From positions 1 to 64,000 of the forward strand of contig JAZRVF010000002.1 in the NCBI GenBank assembly GCA_045599005.1: a stretch of DNA of 64,000 bases, given 5' to 3'. The position numbers were made by a program, and so were the translations under genes. Positions 42,248 to 50,127 of this stretch are shown piece by piece (within the stretch, counting starts at the first letter, position 1; each line of letters begins with the position of its first letter). This stretch comes from Treponema_I sp045599005 (GTDB lineage Bacteria > Spirochaetota > Spirochaetia > Treponematales > Treponemataceae). Under the pieces are notes generated by a model that was not told the DNA's origin, made no database searches, and saw only the letters and a program-made list of their open reading frames with translations.

Positions 42248-42577
42248 ATGGAACGGAATAATTGCTGCTGTATGAGTGAACCTACAGCTACAGGGGACGG
42301 AACTAAAAAAACTGTCCGTCATGATGAAGATAAAAAAAGACTTGTTACAAGACTTAGTAAAATTGAAGGGCAAATCCGTGGCATCAAAAACATGGTTGAT
42401 TCCGATGCCTACTGTACAGACATTCTGACTCAGGTGAGTGCAGCCCGCTCTGCCCTGGAGTCTCTTTCAATGGAAATCCTGAAGAATCACATTAACGGCT
42501 GTGTAAAACGGGACCTGAAAGAGGGCAAAGACGAAGTAATTGATGAACTTATCTGGACTCTCCAGAAACTGAAGTGA
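42248..42577 (+). CDS. csoR: Copper-sensing repressor CsoR
   Basis: A 109-residue all-helical repressor of the CsoR/RcnR (DUF156) family. The core RLVTRLSKIEGQIRGIKNMVDSDAYCTDILTQVSAARSALESLSMEILKNHINGCV shows the Cu(I) ligands Cys, His and Cys (YC, NHINGC). The N-terminus adds a CCC cluster. The promoter predicts a transcription start at or next to the ATG (42248), so the message may be almost leaderless. A second ATG at 42272 (MSEPTATG) is the alternative start. copA follows after 12 bases. Confidence 0.9.
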   Translation: MERNNCCCMSEPTATGDGTKKTVRHDEDKKRLVTRLSKIEGQIRGIKNMVDSDAYCTDILTQVSAARSALESLSMEILKNHINGCVKRDLKEGKDEVIDELIWTLQKLK

Positions 42578-42589
42578 GGGAGGACAGAT

Positions 42590-45094
42590 ATGCAAAATTA
42601 TGAGATTACCGGTATGAGCTGCGCCGCCTGTGTGGCACGGGTTGAAAAAGCTGTTTCAAAAGTTCCGGGCGTTACAAGCTGTTCTGTGAATCTGCTTACA
42701 AACTCAATGGTTCTGGAAGGAACTGCATCAGAAAGCGAAATCATTTCTGCAGTAGAAGAAGCAGGCTACGGAGCAAAATCAAAAACTGGCGGAAAATCTG
42801 CCGAAAAAAAATCGGAACAAGATGATTTTTTAAAAGATAAAGAAACACCTTTACTGAAAAAAAGACTTTTCACATCCATTGGATTTCTTGTAGTCCTTAT
42901 GTATATTTCCATGGGCCACATGATGTGGAACTGGCCGCTTCCGACTTTTATGGAAGGAAACCATGTGATGATGGGATTAAGCCAGCTTCTTCTTGCGGCC
43001 ATCATTATGGTTATAAACCAGAAATTTTTTGTAAGCGGATTCAAATCACTTTTCCACAGAAGCCCGAACATGGACACTCTGGTTGCCCTGGGTTCTTCCG
43101 CTTCATTTATTTACAGCATAATCATTCTTTTTTTGATGACTCATTTCCAGATGATTGGGGACGCAGAAAAAGTCATGAGCCTGATGGACGAATTCTATTT
43201 TGAATCGGCAGCTACAATTCTGACTCTTATCACTGTTGGAAAAATGCTTGAAGCAAAATCAAAAGGGAAAACAACAGATGCCCTGAAGTCTCTTATGAAA
43301 CTTGCTCCTCAGACTGCAACTGTAATCCGCGACGGAAAAGAAGTGGAAGTTCCTGTTGAAGAAGTAAATGTCGGCGATATTTTTACAGTGCGTCCCGGCG
43401 AAAACATTGCAGTGGACGGAATTGTTATTGAAGGAACAAGCAGCGTAAACGAAGCAAGCCTTACAGGCGAAAGTATTCCTGCAGAAAAATCTGAAGGAAG
43501 CAAAGTTTCAAGCGGAACTTCAAACACATCAGGATTTTTGAAATGCCGCGCCACAGCCGTTGGAGGGGAAACATCTCTTTCAAAAATCATCCAGATGGTT
43601 TCTGAATCGGCAGCAACAAAAGCACCGATTGCAAAAACCGCAGACAAAGTTTCGGGCTTTTTCGTTCCTGTGGTAATCTGCATTTCACTTGTCACAATCG
43701 CAGTCTGGCTTTTGCTTGGAAAAGAAATAGGGTTCGCCCTGGCACGAGGAATCAGCGTACTGGTAATCAGCTGCCCTTGTGCTCTTGGCCTTGCAACTCC
43801 TGTTGCAATCATGGTTGGAAACGGAATTGGAGCCAGAAACGGAATCCTTCTTAAAAACTCAGTAACTTTGGAACAGGCCGGAAAAATCAACGTCGTGGCT
43901 TTTGATAAAACAGGAACCATTACAAAAGGAACTCCTGAAGTTACAGACATTTTTGAAAGCGGAGCGGCTCTCCTCAGCCTTGCCGCAAGTCTTGAAGCAA
44001 AAAGCGAACATCCTCTTGCAAAAGCAGTTCTTAAAAAAGCTGAAGCCGAAAATATTGAACTTATGGATGTTGCAGACTTCAACGCAGTTTTTGGAAAAGG
44101 GCTTGAAGGCGTTATTGACGGAAAAAAAGTTTTCGGTGGAAACAAAGCTTTCATCGGCGAAAAAACAAAGATTCCAGATGCAGCCTTGGAAAAAGCAGAC
44201 AGTTTTTCTGAAAACGGAAAGACACCTTTGTTCTTTGCAACAGAAACAGAATTTCTTGGAATCATTGCAGTTTCAGATACAATCAAAGAAGAAAGCGCCG
44301 AAGCAATCAGTCAGCTAAAAAACATGGGAATCAAAACCATCATGCTTACAGGCGACAATGAAAAAACTGCCCGTGCAATTGCAAATCAGGCTGGCATAGA
44401 TAAAGTTTATGCAGGAGTTCTTCCTTCTCAGAAAGCTGAAATAATCAGAGAACTAAAAGCCGAAGGCGTTACCTGCATGACAGGCGACGGAATAAACGAC
44501 GCTGTGGCACTTACAGAAGCTGACGTAGGAATTGCCATTGGAACGGGAACAGAAGTTGCCGTTGATGCCGCACAGATTGTTTTGATGAAAGACAGTCTTC
44601 TTGATGTTCCTGCCGCCATCCGCCTCAGCCGCAAGACACTTGTTAACATTAAAGAAAATCTTTTCTGGGCGTTCATCTACAACACAATCGGAATTCCTCT
44701 GGCAGCCGGAGTCTTTATCAACCTTTTCGGCTGGAAACTGAACCCTATGTTCGGTGCCCTTGCCATGAGTCTTTCAAGTTTCTGCGTTGTTTCAAATGCT
44801 CTCAGACTGAATCTTGCAAAAATCTATGATTCGGGCCGGGACAGAAAAATAAAACCAAAACCAATTGCAAAGGAGTCAGCAAAGATGGAAAAGACCGTAA
44901 AAATTGACGGAATGATGTGCGGACATTGTGAGGCCCACGTGAAGAAAGCGCTGGAATCAGTTGAAGGCGTTACACAGGCCGTGGCAAGCCATGAAAAAGG
45001 AACCGCGGTTGTTACACTTTCCAAGGATGTTGCAGACAGTGTTCTGGCAGACGCTGTGAAAGATGCCGGTTACGAAGTGATCAGCATCAGCTGA
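42590..45094 (+). CDS. copA: Copper-exporting P1B-type ATPase CopA with C-terminal HMA
   Basis: An 834-residue Cu(I) exporter. The N-terminal metal-binding domain has CAAC at 11-14. Eight TM segments include the CPC motif at 395-397. The phosphorylated Asp is Asp439 in DKTGTITKG, with TGD and GDGINDAVAL following. Unusually, a second heavy-metal domain (CGHC, 777-780) is fused at the C-terminus. It starts with Met766, which has its own AAAGGAG nine bases upstream. ATP hydrolysis drives Cu(I) to the periplasm. It is co-transcribed with csoR. Confidence 0.93.
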   Translation: MQNYEITGMSCAACVARVEKAVSKVPGVTSCSVNLLTNSMVLEGTASESEIISAVEEAGYGAKSKTGGKSAEKKSEQDDFLKDKETPLLKKRLFTSIGFLVVLMYISMGHMMWNWPLPTFMEGNHVMMGLSQLLLAAIIMVINQKFFVSGFKSLFHRSPNMDTLVALGSSASFIYSIIILFLMTHFQMIGDAEKVMSLMDEFYFESAATILTLITVGKMLEAKSKGKTTDALKSLMKLAPQTATVIRDGKEVEVPVEEVNVGDIFTVRPGENIAVDGIVIEGTSSVNEASLTGESIPAEKSEGSKVSSGTSNTSGFLKCRATAVGGETSLSKIIQMVSESAATKAPIAKTADKVSGFFVPVVICISLVTIAVWLLLGKEIGFALARGISVLVISCPCALGLATPVAIMVGNGIGARNGILLKNSVTLEQAGKINVVAFDKTGTITKGTPEVTDIFESGAALLSLAASLEAKSEHPLAKAVLKKAEAENIELMDVADFNAVFGKGLEGVIDGKKVFGGNKAFIGEKTKIPDAALEKADSFSENGKTPLFFATETEFLGIIAVSDTIKEESAEAISQLKNMGIKTIMLTGDNEKTARAIANQAGIDKVYAGVLPSQKAEIIRELKAEGVTCMTGDGINDAVALTEADVGIAIGTGTEVAVDAAQIVLMKDSLLDVPAAIRLSRKTLVNIKENLFWAFIYNTIGIPLAAGVFINLFGWKLNPMFGALAMSLSSFCVVSNALRLNLAKIYDSGRDRKIKPKPIAKESAKMEKTVKIDGMMCGHCEAHVKKALESVEGVTQAVASHEKGTAVVTLSKDVADSVLADAVKDAGYEVISIS
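44885..45094 (+). CDS. Possible free CopZ copper chaperone from internal start in copA
   Basis: In frame within copA, ATG 44885 is preceded by AAAGGAG (44869-44875). It would yield a 69-residue protein, the size and sequence type of CopZ (EKTVKIDGMMCGHCEAHVKKALESVEG, ending AGYEVIS). CopZ carries Cu(I) to CopA and CsoR. Whether the internal start is used cannot be told from sequence; the fused domain exists either way. Confidence 0.45.
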   Translation: MEKTVKIDGMMCGHCEAHVKKALESVEGVTQAVASHEKGTAVVTLSKDVADSVLADAVKDAGYEVISIS

Positions 45095-45167
45095 TCAGGG
45101 GGAAGAAAACTTCTTGACCCGGAAGGTGCTGGTCATATTCCGGTGCCTTTCGGGAGGACTGCGAAAA

Positions 45168-45929
45168 ATGAAATACACATACACCAAAAATTACGATACT
45201 CCTTATTCAGATGTGGACCGTTCCGGGAAACTGGGACTTTGGGAACTGATGAATCTGAATCAGGACATGATCACCGGTTTTTACGGTTCTGTCGGAAGCG
45301 ACAATGTTATTCTCAAGGCAAAAAGTAATTCAGCCTGGATCTACACCCGCACAAAAATTAAAATAAATGAGCTTCCATTCTGGAACACAAAGACAAAAGC
45401 CGTTGCATACATAACTTCCATGTCTCCTATCCGGATGGAAATTGAGACAGATCTTTCGGATGAGGACAATAATCTTCTTTTTGTCGCAAAAACTGAAATG
45501 TGTGCCATCGATCTCTGTGAAAGAAAAATCAGAAAAATTGATACTCTGGAATTTCCAAAGGATGTGGAAGTTGAACAGTCCGGAATCATTGAGCCTTTTG
45601 CAAAAATGAGGACTGAATTTGAGACTTCTGATCTTGCATACACTCAGAAAGTTTTTGCAAGCGATACCGATTTTTCAAAACATACAAACAATGCCAGTTA
45701 TGTAAAATTCCTGATGAATACTTTTTCTTCAGAGTTCTACGAAGAAAAATCAGTTTCCGGTTTTGAGATCCAGTTCGCGAAAGAATCAAAGGAAGGTGAT
45801 CTGCTGGAAGTCTTCAGAAAGCAGACAGAAAGCCATGAAATCAGTTTCCTTATTAAGAATGGCGACGATACGGTTGTCAAAGCCCTGCTGCATTACACCG
45901 ATACCGCCAGAGTCCTGAAAATGGAATAA
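45168..45929 (+). CDS. Acyl-ACP thioesterase
   Basis: A 253-residue double-hotdog acyl-ACP thioesterase (FatA/FatB-related, bacterial type), which releases free fatty acids from acyl-ACP. N-terminal hotdog: YDTPYSDVDRSGKLGLWELMNLNQDM with WIYTRTKIKINELPFW. C-terminal hotdog: DTDFSKHTNNASYVKFLMNTF, holding the usual Asn/His region, then FEIQFAKESKEGD. The start ATG at 45168 follows GGGAGG. The role may be fatty acid supply or turnover for membrane lipids or lipoproteins. Confidence 0.83.
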   Translation: MKYTYTKNYDTPYSDVDRSGKLGLWELMNLNQDMITGFYGSVGSDNVILKAKSNSAWIYTRTKIKINELPFWNTKTKAVAYITSMSPIRMEIETDLSDEDNNLLFVAKTEMCAIDLCERKIRKIDTLEFPKDVEVEQSGIIEPFAKMRTEFETSDLAYTQKVFASDTDFSKHTNNASYVKFLMNTFSSEFYEEKSVSGFEIQFAKESKEGDLLEVFRKQTESHEISFLIKNGDDTVVKALLHYTDTARVLKME

Positions 45930-45947
45930 GGATCCTGAAGTTTTTTC

Positions 45948-45976
45948 TTGCCTTTCAATCATTCCGTTACTAGATT
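45948..45976 (+). promoter_or_regulatory. Promoter of lipocalin gene
   Basis: TTGCCT (45948-45953), 17 bases, TAGATT (45971-45976). The lipocalin ribosome-binding site GGAGG lies at 45987-45991, seven bases before the ATG at 45998. Confidence 0.5.
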
Positions 45977-45997
45977 GGTGTTGATTGGAGGTAAGGT

Positions 45998-46534
45998 ATG
46001 AGACACAGAACTTCAGAAATCCTGTTGATGTTTGTGTTGGTGGTGCTGGCAGGAAGCATAGTGTCCTGCAATTCCATGAAACTGGATCCTGTACAATCAT
46101 TTGATGCACAGAAGTATCTTGGAAAGTGGTACGAGATTGCCCGGTTTGATTTCAAGTACGAAAAAAATCTGAGCAGAGTTACGGCGGAATATAGTCTGAT
46201 CGGAAACGGGAAAATAAAGGTTCTGAACACAGGCTATGATTTTATCAAAGGTGAATGGAAACAGACTGTGGGCAAAGCGAAATTTGCCGGGCCTTTGAAC
46301 GAAGGCGCACTGAAGGTTTCATTTTTCGGACCGTTTTACAGCGCATATACGGTGATCGCCCTTGACGAAGATTACAGTTATGCCCTTGTTGCCGGAGCGA
46401 ACAGGAAACTTCTGTGGATCCTAAGCCGGACCCCGACAATTCCTGACGAAATCCGGGCCCGGTACCTGGAGATTGCCCAGAAGGCCGGATTCGATACAAG
46501 TCTGCTGATCTGGACTGAGCAGGATCAGTATTAA
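45998..46534 (+). CDS. Lipocalin Blc-like lipoprotein
   Basis: A 178-residue bacterial lipocalin. The signal peptide ends in the lipobox SIVSC, so it is a lipoprotein. Lipocalin motifs are clear: YLGKWYEIARFDFKYEKNLSRVTAEYSL (the GxW motif) and YTVIALDEDYSYALVAGANRKLLWILSRTP. Blc proteins bind lysophospholipids or fatty acids at the outer membrane, often under envelope stress. The acyl-ACP thioesterase just upstream would also handle fatty acids, a possible link. Confidence 0.9.
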   Translation: MRHRTSEILLMFVLVVLAGSIVSCNSMKLDPVQSFDAQKYLGKWYEIARFDFKYEKNLSRVTAEYSLIGNGKIKVLNTGYDFIKGEWKQTVGKAKFAGPLNEGALKVSFFGPFYSAYTVIALDEDYSYALVAGANRKLLWILSRTPTIPDEIRARYLEIAQKAGFDTSLLIWTEQDQY

Positions 46535-46537
46535 AAC

Positions 46538-46593
46538 AGAAAAGCCGCAGGACCTGACCGGGCGTTCCAGCCAAGTTCCGCGGCTTTTTTTTG
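46538..46593 (+). terminator. Terminator after lipocalin gene
   Basis: AAAGCCGCAGGA pairs with TTCCGCGGCTTT across a loop of about 30 bases, followed by a T run. Confidence 0.7.
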
Positions 46594-46635
46594 ATATGAT
46601 CAGTTTTCTGCGGACGTAAAAGTCTGCAGTCAATA

Positions 46636-47616
46636 TTATCTGCTGCTTACAGTGGTCAATGTTCCGTTGGGAGTCATGACCATGACATCAGAAACTTCTT
46701 TTCCGTTCCATGTCTCGTAATACTTCAGTTTCTCTTCATGAGCCCAGAGCGCTTTCTTTGATTCAGCAGCTTTTGCAATCTGCTCGGCTTCGTAAAGTTC
46801 GGCATCGGCAGCAAGTTTCTTTGCCTCTGCATCAGCCTGGGCTTTTGCAAGGGCAGCAGCGGCTTCACCTTCAGCTTTTGCCAGTGCGGCGGCAGCGGCA
46901 CCTTCCGCAGCAACTCTTGTAGCCTCCGCATCAAGACGCTGTGCCTCAAGAGCGGCTTCCGCGGCTTTGATCTGCTTCTGGTTTGACTGTTCTGTAAGGG
47001 CAACTTCCTGCTTCATCTGCTCAACTTCCTGCTTGCGTGCCATTGTTTTCTTGATCATGTCATCGTATTCCTTTGACCAGTCAATGTTGCTGAGGCGGAA
47101 AGACTGGATGCGGATAGGCAGGCGCTGTACGTCTTTGTCATTCTCCAGTGAGGAGCGGATTCTTTCCTGAACTGTGCTCTGGTTTGTGACAATGTCATCA
47201 ATGGACCATTTTCCGATCTCGTCTTTTACGCAGGATTTGAGTGCTGAACTGAGTGGCTCATAAATGGAATCCTTTGTCTTGTACATTGTGGCAACTTCAT
47301 AAAGACGGTCAGGATCGTAAGACCAGTACATCGCAAAGCCAAGTCCCAGTGACTGTTTGTCTGAAGTGACCGGAGCCTCGTTTGAGTCTGCGGAAATATC
47401 TTTCTGGTATTCAATGGGTGTAAGATCCCATGTGAGGACTGACTGCATGAAAGGTGTCTTGAAATGGAGTCCGGGTTCCAGAACTTCTGTGCTGGGTTTT
47501 CCCATTGTCACAATGATTCCTCTTTCTGTAGGACCGACTGAGGCAAAAGAACTAAGTACCACGACAAGAATCACCACAACTGCAATTATCGGGACAATCA
47601 GTTTTTTAATATTCAT
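46636..47616 (-). CDS. SPFH/band 7 membrane protein (HflC/stomatin-like)
   Basis: A 326-residue protein. One N-terminal TM (about 8-28) is followed by a band 7 domain (VGPTERGIIVTMGKPSTEVLEPGLHFKTPFMQSVLTWDLTPIEY...) to about residue 190. A long Ala/Glu-rich helix with repeats of AEGEAAAALAKA and similar (about 195-290) is typical of prohibitin/HflC oligomers. It probably forms ring-shaped membrane microdomain assemblies, perhaps controlling FtsH-type proteolysis. Upstream on its side lie three TTGTACAA palindromes. Confidence 0.85.
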   Translation of the reverse strand: MNIKKLIVPIIAVVVILVVVLSSFASVGPTERGIIVTMGKPSTEVLEPGLHFKTPFMQSVLTWDLTPIEYQKDISADSNEAPVTSDKQSLGLGFAMYWSYDPDRLYEVATMYKTKDSIYEPLSSALKSCVKDEIGKWSIDDIVTNQSTVQERIRSSLENDKDVQRLPIRIQSFRLSNIDWSKEYDDMIKKTMARKQEVEQMKQEVALTEQSNQKQIKAAEAALEAQRLDAEATRVAAEGAAAAALAKAEGEAAAALAKAQADAEAKKLAADAELYEAEQIAKAAESKKALWAHEEKLKYYETWNGKEVSDVMVMTPNGTLTTVSSR

Positions 47617-47672
47617 AAATGTGTCTCCTATGACTGTAATCTGCGCCCGGGATTTCCGGATCGCATTTTACT

Positions 47673-47719
47673 TTGTACAATATTTCCCATGATTGTACAA
47701 TGAAAATTGTACAATGAAA
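47673..47719. promoter_or_regulatory. Three TTGTACAA palindromes with a 14-base tandem repeat
   Basis: TTGTACAA occurs at 47673-47680, 47693-47700 and 47707-47714. The last two are within a perfect tandem repeat of ATTGTACAATGAAA (47692-47705 and 47706-47719). They lie 57-103 bases before the SPFH gene start, in its divergent promoter region. Probably operator sites of an unidentified regulator. Confidence 0.5.
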
Positions 47720-47774
47720 AAAAAGGTTGTGGAATCAGTGAATTGATTTTTACAGTTTAATATTAGACCAAATG

Positions 47775-47823
47775 TCGAGTTTTCATATTTTTTTCCATTG
47801 CAAACAATATACACAAAACTCGA
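47775..47823. repeat. Inverted repeat TCGAGTTTT / AAAACTCGA
   Basis: Nine-base perfect arms (47775-47783 and 47815-47823) are separated by 31 AT-rich bases in the SPFH/MGMT-like divergent spacer. The role is unknown; it could be an operator pair. The rest of the 281-base spacer shows nothing clear besides the TTGTACAA sites. Confidence 0.3.
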
Positions 47824-47897
47824 AATTAAACCTATTATTTTCATGGTGAACGATGATTGCTAAATGCTGGGAAAAGCGTGAAAAGGATAGAAAAACA

Positions 47898-48266
47898 ATG
47901 ACAGAGCTTGAAATCAGAATCTACAGAACTGTGGCAGGGATTCCTTCGGGTCAGGTGATGAGTTACGGACAGGTTGCCGAGGCCTGCGGTAATAAGAATC
48001 TCTGCCGTGTGGTCGGAAACACAATGCATAAAAATCCGGTGCCTTTTGTGGAACTTGCAAGAGAGTGCGGCTATGAAGGTGATTTTGTGATCGATCCTGA
48101 GCGGGAGAAAGAATTCCGGGAACTTGGAATTGAGCGGGTTCCTTGTCACAGGGTTGTGGACTCAAAGGGAGCCATGGGAAAAAACTTTGGTCTTGGCGGT
48201 CCCGGTGTGCAGGAGAAAATGCTGCGCTCGGAAGGTTTTGCAGAACCCCATTCCGTGACTTTGTGA
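47898..48266 (+). CDS. MGMT (O6-alkylguanine-DNA alkyltransferase)-like protein
   Basis: A 122-residue protein matching only the C-terminal DNA-binding/active domain of Ogt/MGMT. IPSGQVMSYGQVAEACGN and CRVVGNTMHKNP (arginine-finger region) lead to the active-site motif VPCHRVVDSKG with Cys83. Between NP and PCHRV about 33 residues are inserted (ELARECGYEGDFVIDPEREKEFR...), where the two motifs are usually a few residues apart. The catalytic Cys means alkyl transfer is possible, unlike the Trp-bearing ATL proteins. The start at 47898 follows AAAGGATAG; ATG 47853 is the alternative. Confidence 0.78.
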   Translation: MTELEIRIYRTVAGIPSGQVMSYGQVAEACGNKNLCRVVGNTMHKNPVPFVELARECGYEGDFVIDPEREKEFRELGIERVPCHRVVDSKGAMGKNFGLGGPGVQEKMLRSEGFAEPHSVTL

Positions 48267-48288
48267 AAAGGATTTTTGAGGTGAAAAA

Positions 48289-49575
48289 ATGACTGGAATA
48301 ACATTTAAAGAAGTTGATAAATCCTTTCTTGCCCTTTATGACACTGTCCCCATGAATGTGCATGTCCGCAGTGAATTCAGGGTTAGACAGCTTGATGATG
48401 GATTCGGCTTTGTCTTTGATGAAGTGCCTGTTGCTCCTTATGTGAGGGATTTTGCTGCCTGTGAGAAAGCCTGTGAATATGAATCCCGCTTTGACATAAA
48501 GAACTGGCGTTTTTACATGGCTTTCCGCGGTGACAGGCCTGTAGGCGCAATGACTGTTGCGGGTTTCACTCCCGGAATGAACATGCTTGGCGGAAGAGAG
48601 AAGTCCTGTGTTCTCTGGGATTTACGTGTTGATGACGAGTGCAGACATCAGGGAATAGGGCAGGGACTTTTTGACATGGGTGTGGCCGGGGCAAGGCAGG
48701 ACGGTTACGAAGTGATGATAATCGAGTGTCAGAACATAAATGTGACTGCATGCAGATTTTACCGGAAACAGGGCGCCGTGCTCACAAAAGTTGATATGTT
48801 CGCCTATGTCACCGAGCCGGAGTGGAAAAACGACATCCAGTTTGTCATGAGCCTGGATCTGAGGAATAAAGCCACAGAGCCCGGCAGAAAAATCAGGGCA
48901 GTTGTTTTTGACATGTACGAAACTCTGGTGACAATGACGAAAAGTCAGACTTACAAGGGAAAAAACATTGCAGAAGACATTGGCATTTCCGAAGCAAAGT
49001 TCAGGGAAGTGTGGGATCCTTCGGAAAACCTGCGGACTCTTGGAAAAATGACTTTTGAAGCCACAATCGAGAAGGTTTTGAGAGCCAATGATCTTTTTTC
49101 CAGGGAACTTCTGGAGAAGGTTGTGTCAAAGAGGATTGATTCCCAGAAATGGCCTTTTGAGACAGTGGATTCCCGGATCATTCCGATGCTGAAGGGGCTT
49201 GAGTCAATGGGGATAAAGGTGGCCCTTGTCTCAAACTGTTATCCTGAGGAGCGGGATGTGATCAGACAGAGCGGATTGTGGAAGTATTTTGATGCAGCCT
49301 GTCTTTCCTGCGAACTGGGGATTAAAAAACCGGACCCGCGGATTTTCGAAAAGTGTCTTGAACTGCTGCAGCTTGATCCCGGCCAGTGTCTGTATGTCGG
49401 TGACGGTGGCAGTATGGAACTTGAGGCTGCCCGGGATGCAGGGATGCAGGTCTGTCAGGCCGCCTGGTACCTCCGCGAAGGAACTGACCAGCCCGTTGGC
49501 CGGAAGCCGGAGTTCAGACAGCTGGATGATCCCATGGACGTGTTTGATGAAGTGAGTGGCGTGACGGGATGGTAG
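48289..49575 (+). CDS. GNAT acetyltransferase-HAD hydrolase fusion
   Basis: A 428-residue two-domain protein. Residues about 1-195 form a GNAT domain (VLWDLRVDDECRHQGIGQGLFDMGVAGARQDG, with the acetyl-CoA loop RHQGIGQG, then NVTACRFYRKQGAVL). Residues about 203-428 form a HAD phosphatase: nucleophile loop VVFDMYETLV, then VSNCYP, GIKKPDPRIF and GDGGSMELEAARDAG. GAGGTG supports the start. The domain pair suggests linked acetylation and dephosphorylation, or a salvage/repair task on one metabolite; the substrate is unknown. It lies 22 bases after the MGMT-like gene, probably in one operon. Confidence 0.85.
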   Translation: MTGITFKEVDKSFLALYDTVPMNVHVRSEFRVRQLDDGFGFVFDEVPVAPYVRDFAACEKACEYESRFDIKNWRFYMAFRGDRPVGAMTVAGFTPGMNMLGGREKSCVLWDLRVDDECRHQGIGQGLFDMGVAGARQDGYEVMIIECQNINVTACRFYRKQGAVLTKVDMFAYVTEPEWKNDIQFVMSLDLRNKATEPGRKIRAVVFDMYETLVTMTKSQTYKGKNIAEDIGISEAKFREVWDPSENLRTLGKMTFEATIEKVLRANDLFSRELLEKVVSKRIDSQKWPFETVDSRIIPMLKGLESMGIKVALVSNCYPEERDVIRQSGLWKYFDAACLSCELGIKKPDPRIFEKCLELLQLDPGQCLYVGDGGSMELEAARDAGMQVCQAAWYLREGTDQPVGRKPEFRQLDDPMDVFDEVSGVTGW

Positions 49576-49581
49576 GAGTGT

Positions 49582-50127
49582 CTACCCCCTGAAACGCAGG
49601 CCGGCAACTCTTGGCAGGTTGAATCTTTGGATGATCACAAAGGGAATGTGGCTCATGGCGCAAAGCAGTGAGAGCAGGATCAGGATGGGCCAGTGTCCGG
49701 AATATTTTCCCAGAATCAGGGGGAGAAAACTCAGGAAAAACAGGAGCAGATGGACGTTTTCGGACTGGATCATCACTTTTATCAGTTTTTCTTTTGAATC
49801 ACCATTGACCGAAAACATTTTTGAATCGTATGTGGGGAATCTGTCCTTCCACTGTTTAACCTTGATTTTCTTGTAGAGATTTTTTTCCCATTCATACTGG
49901 CTGAACCAGAAACTCAGTCTGTTCTTGTAGGCAATCACGCTGAGAAGAACAGCAAATGGAGGAGTCAGATGGAAAATAATCAGTTCTGCAGCAACAAACA
50001 TAAAAAGCCAGTGCCTGAAAATGATTGCGCCGGCTATGCTTGATGCCATGATCAGCACCAGGAGGAGCGGCACCAGATTTTTCCGCCTCAGCCACCAGTC
50101 TGCTTCCGATTCCTTCACGGCTGTCAT
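49582..50127 (-). CDS. Membrane protein, possibly CrtO-type acyltransferase-like
   Basis: A 181-residue protein with four TM segments. The central WKDRFPTYDSKMF stretch and the final FVIIQRFNLPRVAGLRFRG recall the glycosyl-diaponeurosporenoate acyltransferase (CrtO) family of small membrane proteins, but the match is weak. The start ATG at 50127 overlaps the stop of the upstream transporter gene (ATGA), so the two are coupled. Function is unproved. Confidence 0.5.
   Translation of the reverse strand: MTAVKESEADWWLRRKNLVPLLLVLIMASSIAGAIIFRHWLFMFVAAELIIFHLTPPFAVLLSVIAYKNRLSFWFSQYEWEKNLYKKIKVKQWKDRFPTYDSKMFSVNGDSKEKLIKVMIQSENVHLLLFFLSFLPLILGKYSGHWPILILLSLLCAMSHIPFVIIQRFNLPRVAGLRFRG

Noticed and set aside
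43309..44286. A 325-residue minus-strand frame opposite copA
   Set aside because: Low-complexity Ser/Phe/Pro translation complementary to a clear P-type ATPase; shadow frame.
47692..47719. The 14-base tandem repeat as a CRISPR remnant
   Set aside because: Units are adjacent with no spacers, palindromic, and placed in a promoter region.
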